Shown: piece by piece, positions 1-10,242 of the stretch | How the letters are laid out: every line of letters begins with the position of its first letter | Numbering within the stretch: position 1 is the first letter of the stretch | Program-made: the position numbers and the translations under genes | Notes under the pieces: generated by a model | The model's database searches: none | Seen by the model: the letters and a program-made list of their open reading frames with translations, nothing else | Told to the model about the DNA's origin: nothing | Source of the DNA: Martinezella rhizogenes | GTDB lineage: Bacteria > Pseudomonadota > Alphaproteobacteria > Rhizobiales > Rhizobiaceae | Assembly (NCBI RefSeq): GCF_027460065.1 | Contig: NZ_JAPYZZ010000010.1 | Span: forward strand, 294-64,293 | Direction: 5' to 3' | Length of the DNA stretch: 64,000 nucleotides

Positions 1-268
1 TTAGAACGAAAGACTTCGTCGCCAGCAGCGCCGCCGCCCTCGTTCAGTGAGCGGACTTATAAGAGATCACCCTCAAACAAGTCAACAGCCCAAATTCGAA
101 AAACTAAAGAAATTATACAAGTGACTGAATTTAAAAGGAAATTTGAGATTTATCGTATAAATTAACGGGTTTTAACGATTTTCGGGCTCGCAAACCGCAG
201 GCATGATGGGCCTTCTCCTATATAGGGTTTCCATTTCGCGATAACAGGCCCACGGGCCTATGCGGATA
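1..268. other. Left-edge non-coding stretch
   Basis: No convincing gene is visible. The first ~80 bases are GC-rich, then the sequence becomes strongly AT-rich (about 100-180) before the 3' end of hutC. I see no tRNA and no clear U-tract terminator for the leftward hutC transcript; a GGCCC/GGGCC inverted repeat near 247-258 lacks a T-run on the relevant strand. The left neighbour lies outside the window. Confidence 0.4.
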
Positions 269-1015
269 TCAATCTGAAGACGGGCTGAAACGGGCGACCA
301 GCGCATGCGCATTGCCCGGATAGGTGAACCGCACATGGGTGACGGCGCCTGAATTGCTCCAGGTGCGACGCTCCACGACAAGACAGGCCTGCCTGTCGGA
401 AATGCCGAGCAGGCGCGCGATCTCCTTCGATGGCGTCTCAGCGCTGATCCGGTGTTCGGCAGTACTCCATGGAACATGGCCGAGCAGCCAGGGGCCTGGC
501 GCAATTTCGGTAAAATCGGTTTCGGCCGCTTCCGGTACGGCGGCCAGATTGATGAGACGCTGCTCGATACAAAATTCCCGCGCACCCGCGAAATGGATGC
601 AGATGATTTCGAGCAAGTCTGTGCCGACGGAAACATCGAGCCTTTCACGGTCCCCGTTTTTGGCGCTGCGTTTCGTGCATTCCAGGACTTTGAAGCCATA
701 GTCGAGACCGAGCGATTCAACTTCGGCCCCGATGTCATGAATCTGAAGAACGGCGGACTGGATCTGCGGCTGACGAACGAAACTGCCGGATTTCTTGCGG
801 CGTTCGATCAAACCGGCCTTGGCGAGCTGGCCCATGACCTTGTTCACGGTCATGCGCGAACAATGATACTGATCGGCAAGGTCGACCTCGAAAGGCAGCC
901 GATGACCGGGCGGCCATTCTCCCGAAACGATCCGGCCCTCGATGTCGCTGAGGATACGCTGGTGCAGCGTCTGCCCGGCCGATGCTTTCGTCACGTCCGA
1001 AATGCCTTTCCCCAC
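269..1015 (-). CDS. hutC: Histidine utilization repressor HutC (GntR family)
   Basis: A 248-residue GntR/HutC regulator. An N-terminal winged helix (about residues 12-80: HQRILSDIEGRIVSGEWPPG, then SRMTVNKVMGQLAKAGLIER) is followed by a UTRA ligand-binding domain (about 95-240). In this family urocanate releases HutC from operators upstream of hut genes. It lies 30 bp downstream of hutF on the same strand, so it is probably co-transcribed and autoregulated through the palindrome at 2466-2477. The reading frame begins at a GTG with a GGAAAAAAG purine run upstream; a start a few codons later cannot be excluded. Identity is strong because of the complete hut cluster next to it. Confidence 0.93.
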   Translation of the reverse strand: MGKGISDVTKASAGQTLHQRILSDIEGRIVSGEWPPGHRLPFEVDLADQYHCSRMTVNKVMGQLAKAGLIERRKKSGSFVRQPQIQSAVLQIHDIGAEVESLGLDYGFKVLECTKRSAKNGDRERLDVSVGTDLLEIICIHFAGAREFCIEQRLINLAAVPEAAETDFTEIAPGPWLLGHVPWSTAEHRISAETPSKEIARLLGISDRQACLVVERRTWSNSGAVTHVRFTYPGNAHALVARFSPSSD

Positions 1016-1045
1016 TGGCTTTTTTCCGTTGCTGCCGAGGCCATA

Positions 1046-2392
1046 TCAGCTATCGAGGAGTTCGGCCATGACCTTGTTAAAGCGACTGGATATTTCATGG
1101 CGATGGATATGCCGGCCGTCCTGCACCAGTTTTTTGCCGCGCACCCAGACCGAATCGACCGCGATGCCGCCAGCAAACATCCACTGATCGAGAATCTGGG
1201 ATATCGGAAGATAGGAAACGGCGGACACATCAAGAGCGACAAAATCGGCGCTTTTTCCCTGTTCAACACCATTTCGCATGGCCAGTGCCCTGCCGCCGCC
1301 TTCGAGCGCCTGCAGGAAGAGTTTTTCACCCGTTGAGCAACCGGCATCGGCGATGACATTGCGCGCCCGAAGTGAGAGGCGCTGCGAATATTCGAGGGTT
1401 CGCAACTCTTCCGGCACGGAAATCAGGATATTGGAGTCCGATCCGACACCGTAATGGCCGCCTTCGGCAAGAAAGACCGGGGCCGGGAAGAGGCCGTCAC
1501 CAAGATTGGCTTCGGTGATCGGGCAGAGACCGGCAACGGCCCCGCTTTTTGCCATGCGCCTCGTTTCGGTTTCCGTCATATGCGTCGCATGGATAAGGCA
1601 CCAGCGACCATCGACTGGCGCATTGTCCAGCAGCCATTCCACCGGCCGAGCACCGGAAAAGGCAAGCGAATCGTCCACTTCTTTCGTCTGTTCCGCCACA
1701 TGAATATGGATCGGCCCACCTTTTGCCAGCGGCTCGATGGCTGCCAGTTCGGCGCCGGTCACGGCGCGCAGGCTGTGGGGTGCAATACCGAGGACGGCGC
1801 CCGGCAGGCTTTCCACCACGGCTTGCGCGCCCTGCATCAGCTTTCCGTAACTGTCGAGCGAATGGATGAAACGTTTCTGCCCGTCGATCGGCGCCTGACC
1901 GCCAAAACCGGAATGGGCGTAAAAGACCGGCAGCAATGTGAGACCGATGCCCGTTTGCGAAGCGGCCGCGCCGATACGCTCGGCCATTTCGGCAATATTG
2001 CCGTAATGTGTGCCGTCCCTGTCATTATGCAGATAGTGGAATTCGCCGACCCGGCCGAAACCTGCCTCAAGCATTTCCATATATAGCTGAGCGGCAACCG
2101 CCTCGACATGGTCAGGCGTCATGGAGAGCGCGAATTTATACATGACCGTGCGCCAGCTCCAGAAACTGTCGTCACCGGGACCGCGAATTTCGGCAAGCCC
2201 GGCCATGGAGCGCTGAAAGGCATGGCTGTGGAGATTGGGCATGGCCGGAACGATGACGGCGTGGCGCTCATCCTGCGGCTGCGGGGAAACGCCGGTTTCG
2301 ACGGATGAAATGACGCCGTCTTCGCAGATGACGCGAACATCCTTCGCCCATCCACCCGCCAGAAGTGCCGCGCCCGCGTGAATTGCCGTCAT
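1046..2392 (-). CDS. hutF: Formimidoylglutamate deiminase HutF
   Basis: A 448-residue amidohydrolase-superfamily enzyme that deaminates N-formimidoyl-L-glutamate to N-formyl-L-glutamate and ammonia, the fourth step of the five-step histidine pathway. The HSHAFQR segment provides N-terminal metal ligands, [13 protein letters not shown] the middle histidines and [20 protein letters not shown] the C-terminal aspartate region typical of HutF. The ATG at 2392 has AGGAGAGG just upstream; a longer frame to 2455 exists but lacks such a site and would cut into the promoter. It runs leftward into hutC and is divergent from hutI. Its presence predicts that hutG acts as an N-formylglutamate deformylase. 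Confidence 0.94.
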   Translation of the reverse strand: MTAIHAGAALLAGGWAKDVRVICEDGVISSVETGVSPQPQDERHAVIVPAMPNLHSHAFQRSMAGLAEIRGPGDDSFWSWRTVMYKFALSMTPDHVEAVAAQLYMEMLEAGFGRVGEFHYLHNDRDGTHYGNIAEMAERIGAAASQTGIGLTLLPVFYAHSGFGGQAPIDGQKRFIHSLDSYGKLMQGAQAVVESLPGAVLGIAPHSLRAVTGAELAAIEPLAKGGPIHIHVAEQTKEVDDSLAFSGARPVEWLLDNAPVDGRWCLIHATHMTETETRRMAKSGAVAGLCPITEANLGDGLFPAPVFLAEGGHYGVGSDSNILISVPEELRTLEYSQRLSLRARNVIADAGCSTGEKLFLQALEGGGRALAMRNGVEQGKSADFVALDVSAVSYLPISQILDQWMFAGGIAVDSVWVRGKKLVQDGRHIHRHEISSRFNKVMAELLDS

Positions 2393-2465
2393 GCCACCCT
2401 CTCCTTTGGTTCTTTCCGGCAAGGCCATTTCAAACCCGAAATTGCAGCTTGCCAAGCCGATTATT

Positions 2466-2477
2466 ATGTATATACAT
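2466..2477. promoter_or_regulatory. Probable HutC operator between hutF and hutI
   Basis: A perfect 12-bp palindrome, ATGTATATACAT, in the 114-bp divergent gap between the hutF start (2392) and the hutI start (2507). HutC operators in other proteobacteria are short palindromes containing a TGTATATACA-like core, so one site here could control both operons. Position and sequence are seen; binding is inferred. Confidence 0.75.
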
Positions 2478-2506
2478 TTAACTCACAAAGGAAAGGCGAA
2501 AAGCAA

Positions 2507-3766
2507 ATGCCAGGGAACAATTCTACGAAGGGAACGGCGACGGGGAACGCCACGGCTTTGTGGCGCAATGCCCGGCTGGCGACCCTTAATCCCGCCATGG
2601 ATGGCATCGGCGCTGTCGAAAATGCCGTCATTGCCGTGCGGAACGGCCGCATTGCCTTTGCCGGCTCGGTAAGCGATCTGCCCGCCGATTTCTCGACAGC
2701 CGATGAGACGACCGATTGCGGCGGCCGCTGGATCACGCCGGCCTTGATCGACTGCCACACCCATCTCGTCTTTGGCGGCAATCGCGCCATGGAATTCGAG
2801 ATGCGGCTGAATGGCGCCACCTATGAAGAGATCGCCAAAGCCGGCGGCGGCATCGTTTCTTCAGTACGCGACACGCGTGCGCTTCCGGAAGAGGTTTTGG
2901 TGGCGCAGGCGCTGCCGCGTCTCGACACGCTTCTTTCCGAAGGTGTTTCCACCATCGAAATCAAATCCGGTTACGGTCTCGACATCGAAACCGAGCTGAA
3001 AATGCTGCGTGTTGCCCGCAAGCTCGAGACGCTGCGGCCGGTGCGCATCGTCACCAGCTACCTCGCCGCACACGCGACACCCGCCGACTATAAGGGCCGC
3101 AACGCCGACTATATTAACGAAGTCGTTCTGCCCGGGCTGGAAAAGGCCCATGCGGAAGGACTGGCGGATGCTGTGGATGGTTTTTGCGAAGGCATCGCCT
3201 TTTCCGTCGCGGAGATCGACCGGGTTTTCGCGGCAGCGAAGCAACGGGGGCTTCCCGTCAAACTGCATGCCGAGCAGCTTTCCAATCTTGGCGGTGCTGC
3301 GCTTGCTGCCTCCTACAACGCACTTTCGGCCGATCATCTGGAATATCTCGATGAAGCCGGTGCGAAGGCGCTGGCAAAAGCGGGAACGGTGGCCGTGCTT
3401 CTGCCCGGTGCCTTCTATGCGCTCAGGGAAAGGCAGTTGCCACCAATGCAGGCCCTGCGTGATGCCGGGGCCGAAATTGCGCTCGCAACGGATTGCAATC
3501 CCGGCACGTCACCGCTCACGTCATTGCTCCTGACCATGAATATGGGCGCCACGCTTTTCCGCATGACCGTGGAAGAGTGCCTGACGGCGACAACGCGCAA
3601 TGCGGCAAAGGCGCTCGGCCTGCTTGCGGAAACCGGCACGCTGGAGGCCGGAAAATCCGCCGATTTTGCCATCTGGGATATCGAGCGCCCGGCCGAGCTT
3701 GTCTATCGCATCGGTTTTAACCCGCTCCATGCCCGTATTTTCAAGGGACAGAAGGTTTCCCCATGA
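2507..3766 (+). CDS. hutI: Imidazolonepropionase HutI
   Basis: A 419-residue metal-dependent amidohydrolase that opens 4-imidazolone-5-propanoate to N-formimidoyl-glutamate, the third step of histidine degradation. The [12 protein letters not shown] motif supplies the first metal histidines, [10 protein letters not shown] the later ligand and [10 protein letters not shown] the C-terminal aspartate. The ATG at 2507 is preceded by AAAGGAAAGG and gives the usual family length; the frame upstream would run through the HutC palindrome. First gene of the rightward hut operon, its last codons overlap hutH in an ATGA arrangement, which points to translational coupling. Confidence 0.96.
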   Translation: MPGNNSTKGTATGNATALWRNARLATLNPAMDGIGAVENAVIAVRNGRIAFAGSVSDLPADFSTADETTDCGGRWITPALIDCHTHLVFGGNRAMEFEMRLNGATYEEIAKAGGGIVSSVRDTRALPEEVLVAQALPRLDTLLSEGVSTIEIKSGYGLDIETELKMLRVARKLETLRPVRIVTSYLAAHATPADYKGRNADYINEVVLPGLEKAHAEGLADAVDGFCEGIAFSVAEIDRVFAAAKQRGLPVKLHAEQLSNLGGAALAASYNALSADHLEYLDEAGAKALAKAGTVAVLLPGAFYALRERQLPPMQALRDAGAEIALATDCNPGTSPLTSLLLTMNMGATLFRMTVEECLTATTRNAAKALGLLAETGTLEAGKSADFAIWDIERPAELVYRIGFNPLHARIFKGQKVSP

Positions 3767-5307
3767 CCATGAAAACCATCACACTTCATCCAGGCGCTGT
3801 GACGCTTGCCGATCTTGCCGCAATCTACTGGGAAAACGGCACGGCAAAGCTCGATCGTTCTTTCGACGCCGGCATTGAAAAAGCGGCTGCCCGCATTGCC
3901 GAAATCGCCGCTGGCAATGCGCCGGTCTATGGCATCAATACCGGGTTCGGAAAGCTTGCTTCCATCAAGATCGACGCCGCCGATGTGGCGACGTTGCAGC
4001 GCAATCTCATCCTGTCGCATTGCTGCGGGGTTGGCGCACCGCTTCCTGAAAATATCGTGCGGCTGATCATGGCGCTGAAGCTGGTTTCGCTCGGCCGCGG
4101 CGCATCCGGTGTGCGGCTGGAGCTGGTTCGGCTGATCGAGGCCATGCTGGAAAAGGGCGTCATCCCCGTCATTCCCGAAAAGGGTTCGGTTGGCGCTTCC
4201 GGCGATCTTGCGCCGCTTGCCCATATGGCGGCCGTGATGATGGGTGAAGGCGAGGCCTTTTATGGGCGCGCACTTCTTCCTGCCGGCACGGCGCTGGCGA
4301 AGGCCGGGCTGACGCCGGTGGTTCTTGCGGCAAAAGAAGGGCTGGCGCTGATCAATGGCACGCAGACCTCGACAGCTCTGGCTCTGGCCGGCCTGTTCCG
4401 CGCCCATCGTGCAGCACAGGCGGCGCTGATTACCGGGGCGCTTTCCACCGACGCCGCCATGGGGTCGTCCGCGCCTTTCCATCCCGATATTCACAGCCTG
4501 CGCGGCCATAAAGGCCAGATTGATGCCGGTGCGGCACTGCGCCGGCTGCTGGAAGGTTCGGAAATCCGCGTCAGCCATATTGAAGGCGACGAGCGGGTTC
4601 AGGACCCCTATTGCATTCGTTGCCAGCCGCAGGTCGACGGCGCCTGCCTCGATCTTCTGCGGCAAGTGGCCCGCACGCTGGAAATCGAAGCCAATGCGGT
4701 GACCGACAATCCGCTGGTACTATCGGACAACTCGGTGGTTTCCGGCGGCAACTTCCACGCCGAACCGGTCGCCTTTGCCGCCGACCAGACGGCGCTTGCC
4801 ATTTGTGAAATCGGTGCAATCGCCCAGCGCCGTGTGGCGCTGCTGGTTGATCCCGCACTTTCTTATGGCCTGCCTGCCTTTCTTTCCAAGAAGCCGGGAC
4901 TGAATTCCGGGCTGATGATCGCCGAAGTCACCTCCGCTGCGCTGATGAGCGAAAACAAGCAGATGGCGCATCCGGCCTCGGTCGATTCGACGCCGACCTC
5001 GGCAAATCAGGAAGACCATGTCTCCATGGCCTGCCATGGCGCGCGACGACTGCTGCCGATGACCGAAAATCTCTTTGCCATCCTTGGAATCGAAGCGCTT
5101 TCGGCCGTTCAGGGTGTGGAACTGCGCGGGCCGCTGAAAACCAGCCCAGAATTGCAAAAGGTAATTACCGCGTTGCGTGCGGTAGTCCCGTCACTGGAGG
5201 AAGACCGTTATATGGCGCCGGATTTGAAGGCTGCGGCGGATCTGATTGCTTCAGGGGCGCTGGTTTCGACGATTTCGGACGGCATTCTGCCGAAGCTGGA
5301 GGCTTGA
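3763..5307 (+). CDS. hutH: Histidine ammonia-lyase HutH
   Basis: A 514-residue histidase that removes ammonia from L-histidine to give trans-urocanate. The internal Ala-Ser-Gly triad that cyclises into the MIO electrophile is at residues 145-147 in [14 protein letters not shown], and the conserved YGINTGFG loop is at 57-64. Length is normal for the family (about 510). The start overlaps the hutI stop codon (ATGA); a second ATG two codons later is also possible. The product urocanate is the family's inducer of HutC, so this gene generates the signal that opens its own operon. Confidence 0.97.
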   Translation: MTMKTITLHPGAVTLADLAAIYWENGTAKLDRSFDAGIEKAAARIAEIAAGNAPVYGINTGFGKLASIKIDAADVATLQRNLILSHCCGVGAPLPENIVRLIMALKLVSLGRGASGVRLELVRLIEAMLEKGVIPVIPEKGSVGASGDLAPLAHMAAVMMGEGEAFYGRALLPAGTALAKAGLTPVVLAAKEGLALINGTQTSTALALAGLFRAHRAAQAALITGALSTDAAMGSSAPFHPDIHSLRGHKGQIDAGAALRRLLEGSEIRVSHIEGDERVQDPYCIRCQPQVDGACLDLLRQVARTLEIEANAVTDNPLVLSDNSVVSGGNFHAEPVAFAADQTALAICEIGAIAQRRVALLVDPALSYGLPAFLSKKPGLNSGLMIAEVTSAALMSENKQMAHPASVDSTPTSANQEDHVSMACHGARRLLPMTENLFAILGIEALSAVQGVELRGPLKTSPELQKVITALRAVVPSLEEDRYMAPDLKAAADLIASGALVSTISDGILPKLEA

Positions 5308-5347
5308 GTTGATGAACGTTTTATCCTCATCCAACTGCACACAGGGG

Positions 5348-5490
5348 TTACCCCCCTCTGCCCTGCCGGGCATCTCCCCCTCAAGGGGGGAGATCAGATG
5401 CCGTGCACGCTCTTTCCATGGGCAAAGTGTTATCCTCTTGCCGATCTCCCCCCTTGTGGGGGAGATGTCCGGCAGGGCAGAGGGGGGTAA
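5348..5490. repeat. Rhizobial intergenic palindromic repeat (RIME/RPE-like), copy 1
   Basis: A 143-bp mosaic element fills the gap between hutH and hutG. Its ends are inverted copies of TTACCCCCCTCTGCCCTGCC, each followed by an inner CATCTCCCCC arm, so the element folds into nested stem-loops. A second copy lies at 41326-41494 in the nitrate operon. Such dispersed elements are common between co-transcribed genes in rhizobia; here it may affect mRNA stability or attenuation inside the hut operon. Confidence 0.85.
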
Positions 5491-5514
5491 GCCCACGGAG
5501 AAAAGGGCTGATTG

Positions 5515-6315
5515 ATGAACACACCTTTCTCTCTTCATCAGGGCAGCTCGCCCATCATCCTCGGTCTGCCGCATACCGGAACGGAGGTTCCGCCCGCGAT
5601 ATGGGACTGCCTGAACGACAACGGCAGAATTCTCGCCGATACGGACTGGCATATCCATGAGCTTTATGCCGGGCTTCTCGAAAACGCGACAACCGTGCGG
5701 GCAACGTTCCACCGCTACGTGATTGATGCAAACCGCGATCCCTCCGGCGTGAGCCTTTATCCCGGCCAGAACACGACCGGCCTTATCCCGGAAACGGACT
5801 TCGACGGAAAGGCCATCTGGAAAACGGGAGCGGAGCCGAACGAAGCCGACATCGCCTATCGCCTTGAAAACTTCCACGCGCCCTATCACGCAGCCCTTGC
5901 GGCGGAAATTGAACGGGTGAAATCCATCCATGGCATCGCCATTCTCTATGATTGCCATTCGATCCGCTCGCATATCCCCTTCCTGTTCGAGGGAAAGCTG
6001 CCGGATTTCAACATCGGCACGGATATGGGCAAGACCTGCGATCTGACGATCGAGACAATCGCCGTCGAGGTGACCGCAGCAGCAGAGGGCTATGACAGCA
6101 TTCTCAACGGCCGCTTCAAGGGCGGCTGGACGACGCGCCATTACGGAAAACCGGAGACCGGCGTGCATGCCATTCAGATGGAGCTGGCGCAGTCCACCCA
6201 TCTTCAAAACGAGCACCCGCCTTTTGCCTATGACACGGGCAAAGCCGAACGGCTTCGCAGCCATCTCAAGACCATTCTCACGCGCATGGAAAAATTTGCG
6301 CTCGACACGAAATGA
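5515..6315 (+). CDS. hutG: N-formylglutamate deformylase HutG
   Basis: A 266-residue N-formylglutamate amidohydrolase-family protein that releases formate and L-glutamate in the last step of the HutF-type histidine route. The fold signature is seen in [29 protein letters not shown] and the LYDCHSIRS segment with likely metal ligands. The ATG at 5515 follows GGAGAAAAGG; a TTG one codon earlier is less likely. It sits just after the palindromic repeat and 14 bp before hutU. A diverged paralogue of the same family is encoded at 60772-61656, away from the pathway. Confidence 0.92.
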   Translation: MNTPFSLHQGSSPIILGLPHTGTEVPPAIWDCLNDNGRILADTDWHIHELYAGLLENATTVRATFHRYVIDANRDPSGVSLYPGQNTTGLIPETDFDGKAIWKTGAEPNEADIAYRLENFHAPYHAALAAEIERVKSIHGIAILYDCHSIRSHIPFLFEGKLPDFNIGTDMGKTCDLTIETIAVEVTAAAEGYDSILNGRFKGGWTTRHYGKPETGVHAIQMELAQSTHLQNEHPPFAYDTGKAERLRSHLKTILTRMEKFALDTK

Positions 6316-6329
6316 TAAGGGGAAAGCAC

Positions 6330-8003
6330 ATGAACAATCCACGCCACAATATTCGCGACGTCCGCGCACCACAGGGCACTGAACTCAATGCCAAAAGCTG
6401 GATGACGGAAGCGCCGCTGCGCATGCTGATGAACAATCTCGACCCTGACGTCGCCGAACGCCCGCATGAGCTGGTGGTTTATGGCGGCATCGGCCGCGCC
6501 GCCCGGACCTGGGACGATTTCGACCGCATCGTCGCGACGCTGAAGGACCTGAACGAGGACGAAACCCTCATCGTGCAGTCCGGCAAACCGGTCGGCGTGT
6601 TCCGCACCCACAAGGATGCGCCACGCGTCCTGATCGCCAATTCCAATCTGGTGCCGCATTGGGCGAACTGGGATCATTTCAACGAGCTGGATAAGAAGGG
6701 CCTTGCGATGTACGGCCAGATGACGGCCGGTTCGTGGATTTATATCGGTACGCAGGGCATCGTGCAGGGCACCTATGAAACCTTTGTCGAGGCCGGTCGC
6801 CAGCATTATGACGGCAACCTGAAGGGCAAGTGGATCCTGACTGGCGGTCTCGGCGGCATGGGCGGCGCACAGCCGCTGGCAGCCGTCATGGCCGGCGCCT
6901 GCTGCCTCGCCGTCGAATGCGACGAGACCCGCGTCGATTTCCGCCTGCGCACCCGTTATGTCGATGCGAAGGCACATACGCTGGACGAGGCGCTGGCGCT
7001 GATCGACCAGTGGACAAAGGCGGGCGAGGCAAAATCCGTCGGCTTGATCGGCAATGCCGCGGAGATCTTCCCGGAACTTTTCCGCCGCGGCATCCGTCCC
7101 GATATCGTCACCGACCAGACCTCGGCGCACGATCCAATCCACGGCTATCTGCCCGCCGGCTGGACCGTTGCCGAATGGCGCGCCAAGCAGGAAAGCGATC
7201 CGAAGGCCGTTGCCGCTGCCGCCCGCGCCTCGATGAAGGTGCATGTTCAGGCCATGGTCGATTTCTGGAATGCCGGCGTTCCAACGCTCGATTACGGCAA
7301 CAATATCCGCCAGGTCGCCAAGGATGAAGGGCTGGAAAACGCCTTCGCCTTCCCGGGCTTCGTGCCGGCCTATATCCGGCCGCTCTTTTGCCGCGGCATC
7401 GGGCCGTTCCGCTGGGCCGCCCTTTCCGGTGATCCGGAAGACATCTACAAGACTGACGCCAAGGTGAAGGAACTGCTACCCGACAACAAGCACCTGCATA
7501 ACTGGCTGGATATGGCGCGCGAGCGCATTGCGTTTCAGGGTCTGCCGGCGCGCATCTGCTGGGTTGGGCTTGGTGACCGCCATCGCCTCGGGCTTGCCTT
7601 CAACGAAATGGTCAGGAACGGTGAACTGAAGGCGCCTGTTGTCATCGGCCGCGACCATCTCGACTCGGGCTCCGTCGCTTCGCCCAACCGCGAGACCGAA
7701 GCCATGAAAGACGGTTCGGATGCCGTTTCCGACTGGCCGCTTCTTAATGCGCTGCTCAACACCGCATCCGGCGCGACTTGGGTTTCGCTGCATCACGGCG
7801 GCGGCGTCGGCATGGGCTTCTCGCAGCATTCCGGCATGGTCATCTGCGCCGATGGCACTGACGATGCCGCACGCCGGCTGGAACGGGTGTTGTGGAATGA
7901 CCCGGCAACCGGCGTTATGCGCCATGCCGATGCGGGTTACGACATCGCCGTGGAATGCGCCAGGGAGCAGGGCTTGCGCCTGCCCGGTATTCTCGGCAAT
8001 TGA
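6330..8003 (+). CDS. hutU: Urocanate hydratase HutU
   Basis: A 557-residue urocanase, the usual length, converting urocanate to 4-imidazolone-5-propanoate with tightly bound NAD+. The NAD-binding glycine-rich segment [13 protein letters not shown] and the [17 protein letters not shown] block containing the conserved active-site cysteine are present, as is the C-terminal [17 protein letters not shown] signature. The ATG at 6330 has AAGGGGAAA at good distance. It removes the HutC inducer, giving feedback within the operon. Confidence 0.97.
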   Translation: MNNPRHNIRDVRAPQGTELNAKSWMTEAPLRMLMNNLDPDVAERPHELVVYGGIGRAARTWDDFDRIVATLKDLNEDETLIVQSGKPVGVFRTHKDAPRVLIANSNLVPHWANWDHFNELDKKGLAMYGQMTAGSWIYIGTQGIVQGTYETFVEAGRQHYDGNLKGKWILTGGLGGMGGAQPLAAVMAGACCLAVECDETRVDFRLRTRYVDAKAHTLDEALALIDQWTKAGEAKSVGLIGNAAEIFPELFRRGIRPDIVTDQTSAHDPIHGYLPAGWTVAEWRAKQESDPKAVAAAARASMKVHVQAMVDFWNAGVPTLDYGNNIRQVAKDEGLENAFAFPGFVPAYIRPLFCRGIGPFRWAALSGDPEDIYKTDAKVKELLPDNKHLHNWLDMARERIAFQGLPARICWVGLGDRHRLGLAFNEMVRNGELKAPVVIGRDHLDSGSVASPNRETEAMKDGSDAVSDWPLLNALLNTASGATWVSLHHGGGVGMGFSQHSGMVICADGTDDAARRLERVLWNDPATGVMRHADAGYDIAVECAREQGLRLPGILGN

Positions 8004-8054
8004 TCCTCCCATGGCCGGAGATGGAAACACCATTTCCGGCCGATCCTTCGAGAG

Positions 8055-8633
8055 ATGGAAAACATGACCCTGCTGCGCGCAAGCGACTACAAGCGTATGC
8101 CCTGGAAAAACGGTGGTGGCGAGACGGTGGAAATCGCCATTTTTCCAACCGGTTCTTCCGTGGAGGATTTCGACTGGCGCATCAGCATGGCGACGGTTGC
8201 GAATGACGGGCCGTTTTCGATCTTTTCAGGCATTGACCGTACCCTCTCTATTCTTCACGGAAACGGTATGGCGCTTGCAATTTCGGCTGGCGATCCCCTG
8301 TTACTGACAAAAGAAAGCCCGCCCCTGCCCTTTCCGGCGGATGTTCCGGTTTACGCGACCTTACCGGATGGCCCGATTACCGATCTGAACGTCATGACCC
8401 GGCGCTCAACCTTTCATCACGTCGTGGAAAGGCATTCCGGGTCGTTTTCAGGTGAAGCAGCCGGAAACACCACACTTGTTCTCGCACTGGGACCTCTGAC
8501 GGTCTCCACCGGCAACAGTAAGAACCGTCTGGAAAAGCTCGATGGCCTGCTGATCGAAGCCGGTTTGCCGTTCGTCATCGAGGCGGATCAGAGCGAAAAC
8601 GCGTTTTTCCTGATCACGCTCGAGCGTATCTGA
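8055..8633 (+). CDS. hutD: HutD family protein
   Basis: A 192-residue HutD/Ves-type cupin-like protein. The N-terminal YKRMPWKNGGGETVEIAIFP and DFDWRISMATVANDGPFS segments are diagnostic of the family. HutD proteins sit in many hut operons; a role in limiting hut activity or sensing pathway intermediates has been proposed, but no catalytic function is settled. It is the last gene of the rightward operon, 51 bp after hutU. The start could be the ATG at 8055 or the one three codons later. No signal peptide, so cytoplasmic. Confidence 0.88.
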   Translation: MENMTLLRASDYKRMPWKNGGGETVEIAIFPTGSSVEDFDWRISMATVANDGPFSIFSGIDRTLSILHGNGMALAISAGDPLLLTKESPPLPFPADVPVYATLPDGPITDLNVMTRRSTFHHVVERHSGSFSGEAAGNTTLVLALGPLTVSTGNSKNRLEKLDGLLIEAGLPFVIEADQSENAFFLITLERI

Positions 8634-8658
8634 CGTCTTTCCAGACCATGCGCGGCGC

Positions 8659-8679
8659 TTGCGCCTAGACAAGGCGCAA
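8659..8679. terminator. Stem-loop between convergent hutD and M81 peptidase gene
   Basis: TTGCGCC and GGCGCAA form a 7-bp stem with a 7-base loop in the 58-bp gap between two convergent genes. There is no clear T-run on either side, so it may act as a weak bidirectional terminator or only protect 3' ends. Confidence 0.35.
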
Positions 8680-8691
8680 CCGGCGTTCACC

Positions 8692-10179
8692 TCAATCCAG
8701 ACCCAGCGGATCAGCCACGCGCGGCCAGAGTTCAAGGCTCGCCTTGCGATAGGGCGTTTTCGCCGGATCGGTCGGATAGGACGTCGGAGCCGCTATATAA
8801 ACGATCTCGGAGGCCACGGGCGCAAAACCGGCGTGGAAATGGTTGGTCGATTTGACCAGCAGCACATCCTTTTTCGCGAAATCGATGCCGAGATTAGAAA
8901 AGATATCCGGCTCATAAGTCTGCGTCCGACTGGTGATGAGGATGATGTCGATGTCAGTGCCGAGCGGCCGGACAACTGCGGTGCGACCCAGTGTTACCCG
9001 GCTGTTGCGGAAACTCTGCCAGCCGGCCTCGGCCGTGCGCATCACCTTTATGCGGAAATCAAGCGGCTCGCCGCCTTCGGGACTGGATTTGCCGCCGATG
9101 CGCAGATCGATCTCCGCCCCCTCGCCCGCGGCGTGACAGAAAGACACCGCAATCGGATCCCAGATCGTCGCGACGGCAAAATTGTCCATGCCGCGCGCTA
9201 CCATGCGCCGTAGAATATGAGTGGCGTCGCCTGCAACACCACCGCCAGGATTATCCCATATGTCCGATACGACGACCGGCTTTCCGGGATTGTTGCTGCG
9301 AAGGTTGAGAACGAGGTCAAGGCCCGATTCCGTATCCAGCATCGGCATCGCCGTCAGCTTGCGCATGGCATAAAGCTCCTGGCCGAGTTTTTCGGCCAGC
9401 GCATCACCCTTTGCCTTGTCATTGTCGGTTACGACAACGATCCGCGTTCCCATATCCGGCACGTCGCCGGCCATGAAACCGTGAATGACGGAAATCGACA
9501 GGATGCCCTCCTTGCCCTCGATCGCCTTCAACCGATCGACGTAGGAACGCATCGGCTCACGACTGGTCGGATAAATAGTGATCATGCGGCAATCAAAAGT
9601 AGAGATGACCGGGCTGATCTCTCCCCGGAGCGTGCGCAGCGCCATTTCCACAACATGCTCACCGCGCTCTTCGAAATCCGTATGCGGAAATTCCAGAAAC
9701 GTCGCCATGATATCGAGATTTTTGACCCGAAGCGCCGTCAGATGACTGTGGGGATCAAACTCCGCCGCGACCAACACATCCGGCCCGACCATGGCGCGAA
9801 TGCACGACAGGAAATCGCCTTCCGGGTCGTCATAACCCTGGGCCACCATGGCGCCGTGCAGGCCAAGCACGACGGCATCCACCGGCAGAGCGGCAGCAAG
9901 CTCGGCAAGAATGGTGTCTCGCAACGTTTCATAGGTCTGACGTTGGATGAGGCCCGCGGGTTCCGCCCAGCAGGACGTCCCTTCGATCACCGTAAACCCT
10001 TCCGCCTTGCCACGGCGACGCAGAATAGGCACAGGCGACGAGCAAAGCGTCGGCGTTTCCGGATGCTCCCCCGGCCCGGCATAAAAAGCCGCGCGAAATG
10101 CGTCCATATCCGTCGGGACGGGTGAGAACGTATTGGTTTCAGTGGCTAGCGACGCCGTGAAGATGCGCATGTCTTTCAT
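8692..10179 (-). CDS. M81 family metallopeptidase (MlrC-like)
   Basis: A 495-residue member of the M81/DUF1485 family, named after microcystinase C (MlrC), a zinc enzyme of microcystin peptide breakdown. The family pattern is visible in the N-terminal MRIFTASLATETNTFSPVPT, VVLGLHGAMVAQGYDDPEG, AAEFDPHSHLT and later SDIWDNPGGGVAGDATHILR. No signal peptide, so it likely acts on imported peptides. Start is at 10179 or three codons later at the MRIF methionine. It is the last gene of a leftward set with a DSD1-type PLP enzyme and RidA, which suggests D-amino-acid or isopeptide substrates rather than microcystin itself. Family assignment is firm; substrate is unknown. Confidence 0.85.
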   Translation of the reverse strand: MKDMRIFTASLATETNTFSPVPTDMDAFRAAFYAGPGEHPETPTLCSSPVPILRRRGKAEGFTVIEGTSCWAEPAGLIQRQTYETLRDTILAELAAALPVDAVVLGLHGAMVAQGYDDPEGDFLSCIRAMVGPDVLVAAEFDPHSHLTALRVKNLDIMATFLEFPHTDFEERGEHVVEMALRTLRGEISPVISTFDCRMITIYPTSREPMRSYVDRLKAIEGKEGILSISVIHGFMAGDVPDMGTRIVVVTDNDKAKGDALAEKLGQELYAMRKLTAMPMLDTESGLDLVLNLRSNNPGKPVVVSDIWDNPGGGVAGDATHILRRMVARGMDNFAVATIWDPIAVSFCHAAGEGAEIDLRIGGKSSPEGGEPLDFRIKVMRTAEAGWQSFRNSRVTLGRTAVVRPLGTDIDIILITSRTQTYEPDIFSNLGIDFAKKDVLLVKSTNHFHAGFAPVASEIVYIAAPTSYPTDPAKTPYRKASLELWPRVADPLGLD

Positions 10180-10242
10180 TTCTCGTTGCCGGTATCTGCA
10201 TTCCCGCAGCTTCCGATTCGTAATTTACTTAGTCGGGTAATT

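Noticed and set aside
246..259. AGGCCC-AC-GGGCCT hairpin downstream of hutC as a terminator
   Set aside because: The loop has only two bases and there is no T-run on the minus strand, so termination is not supported.
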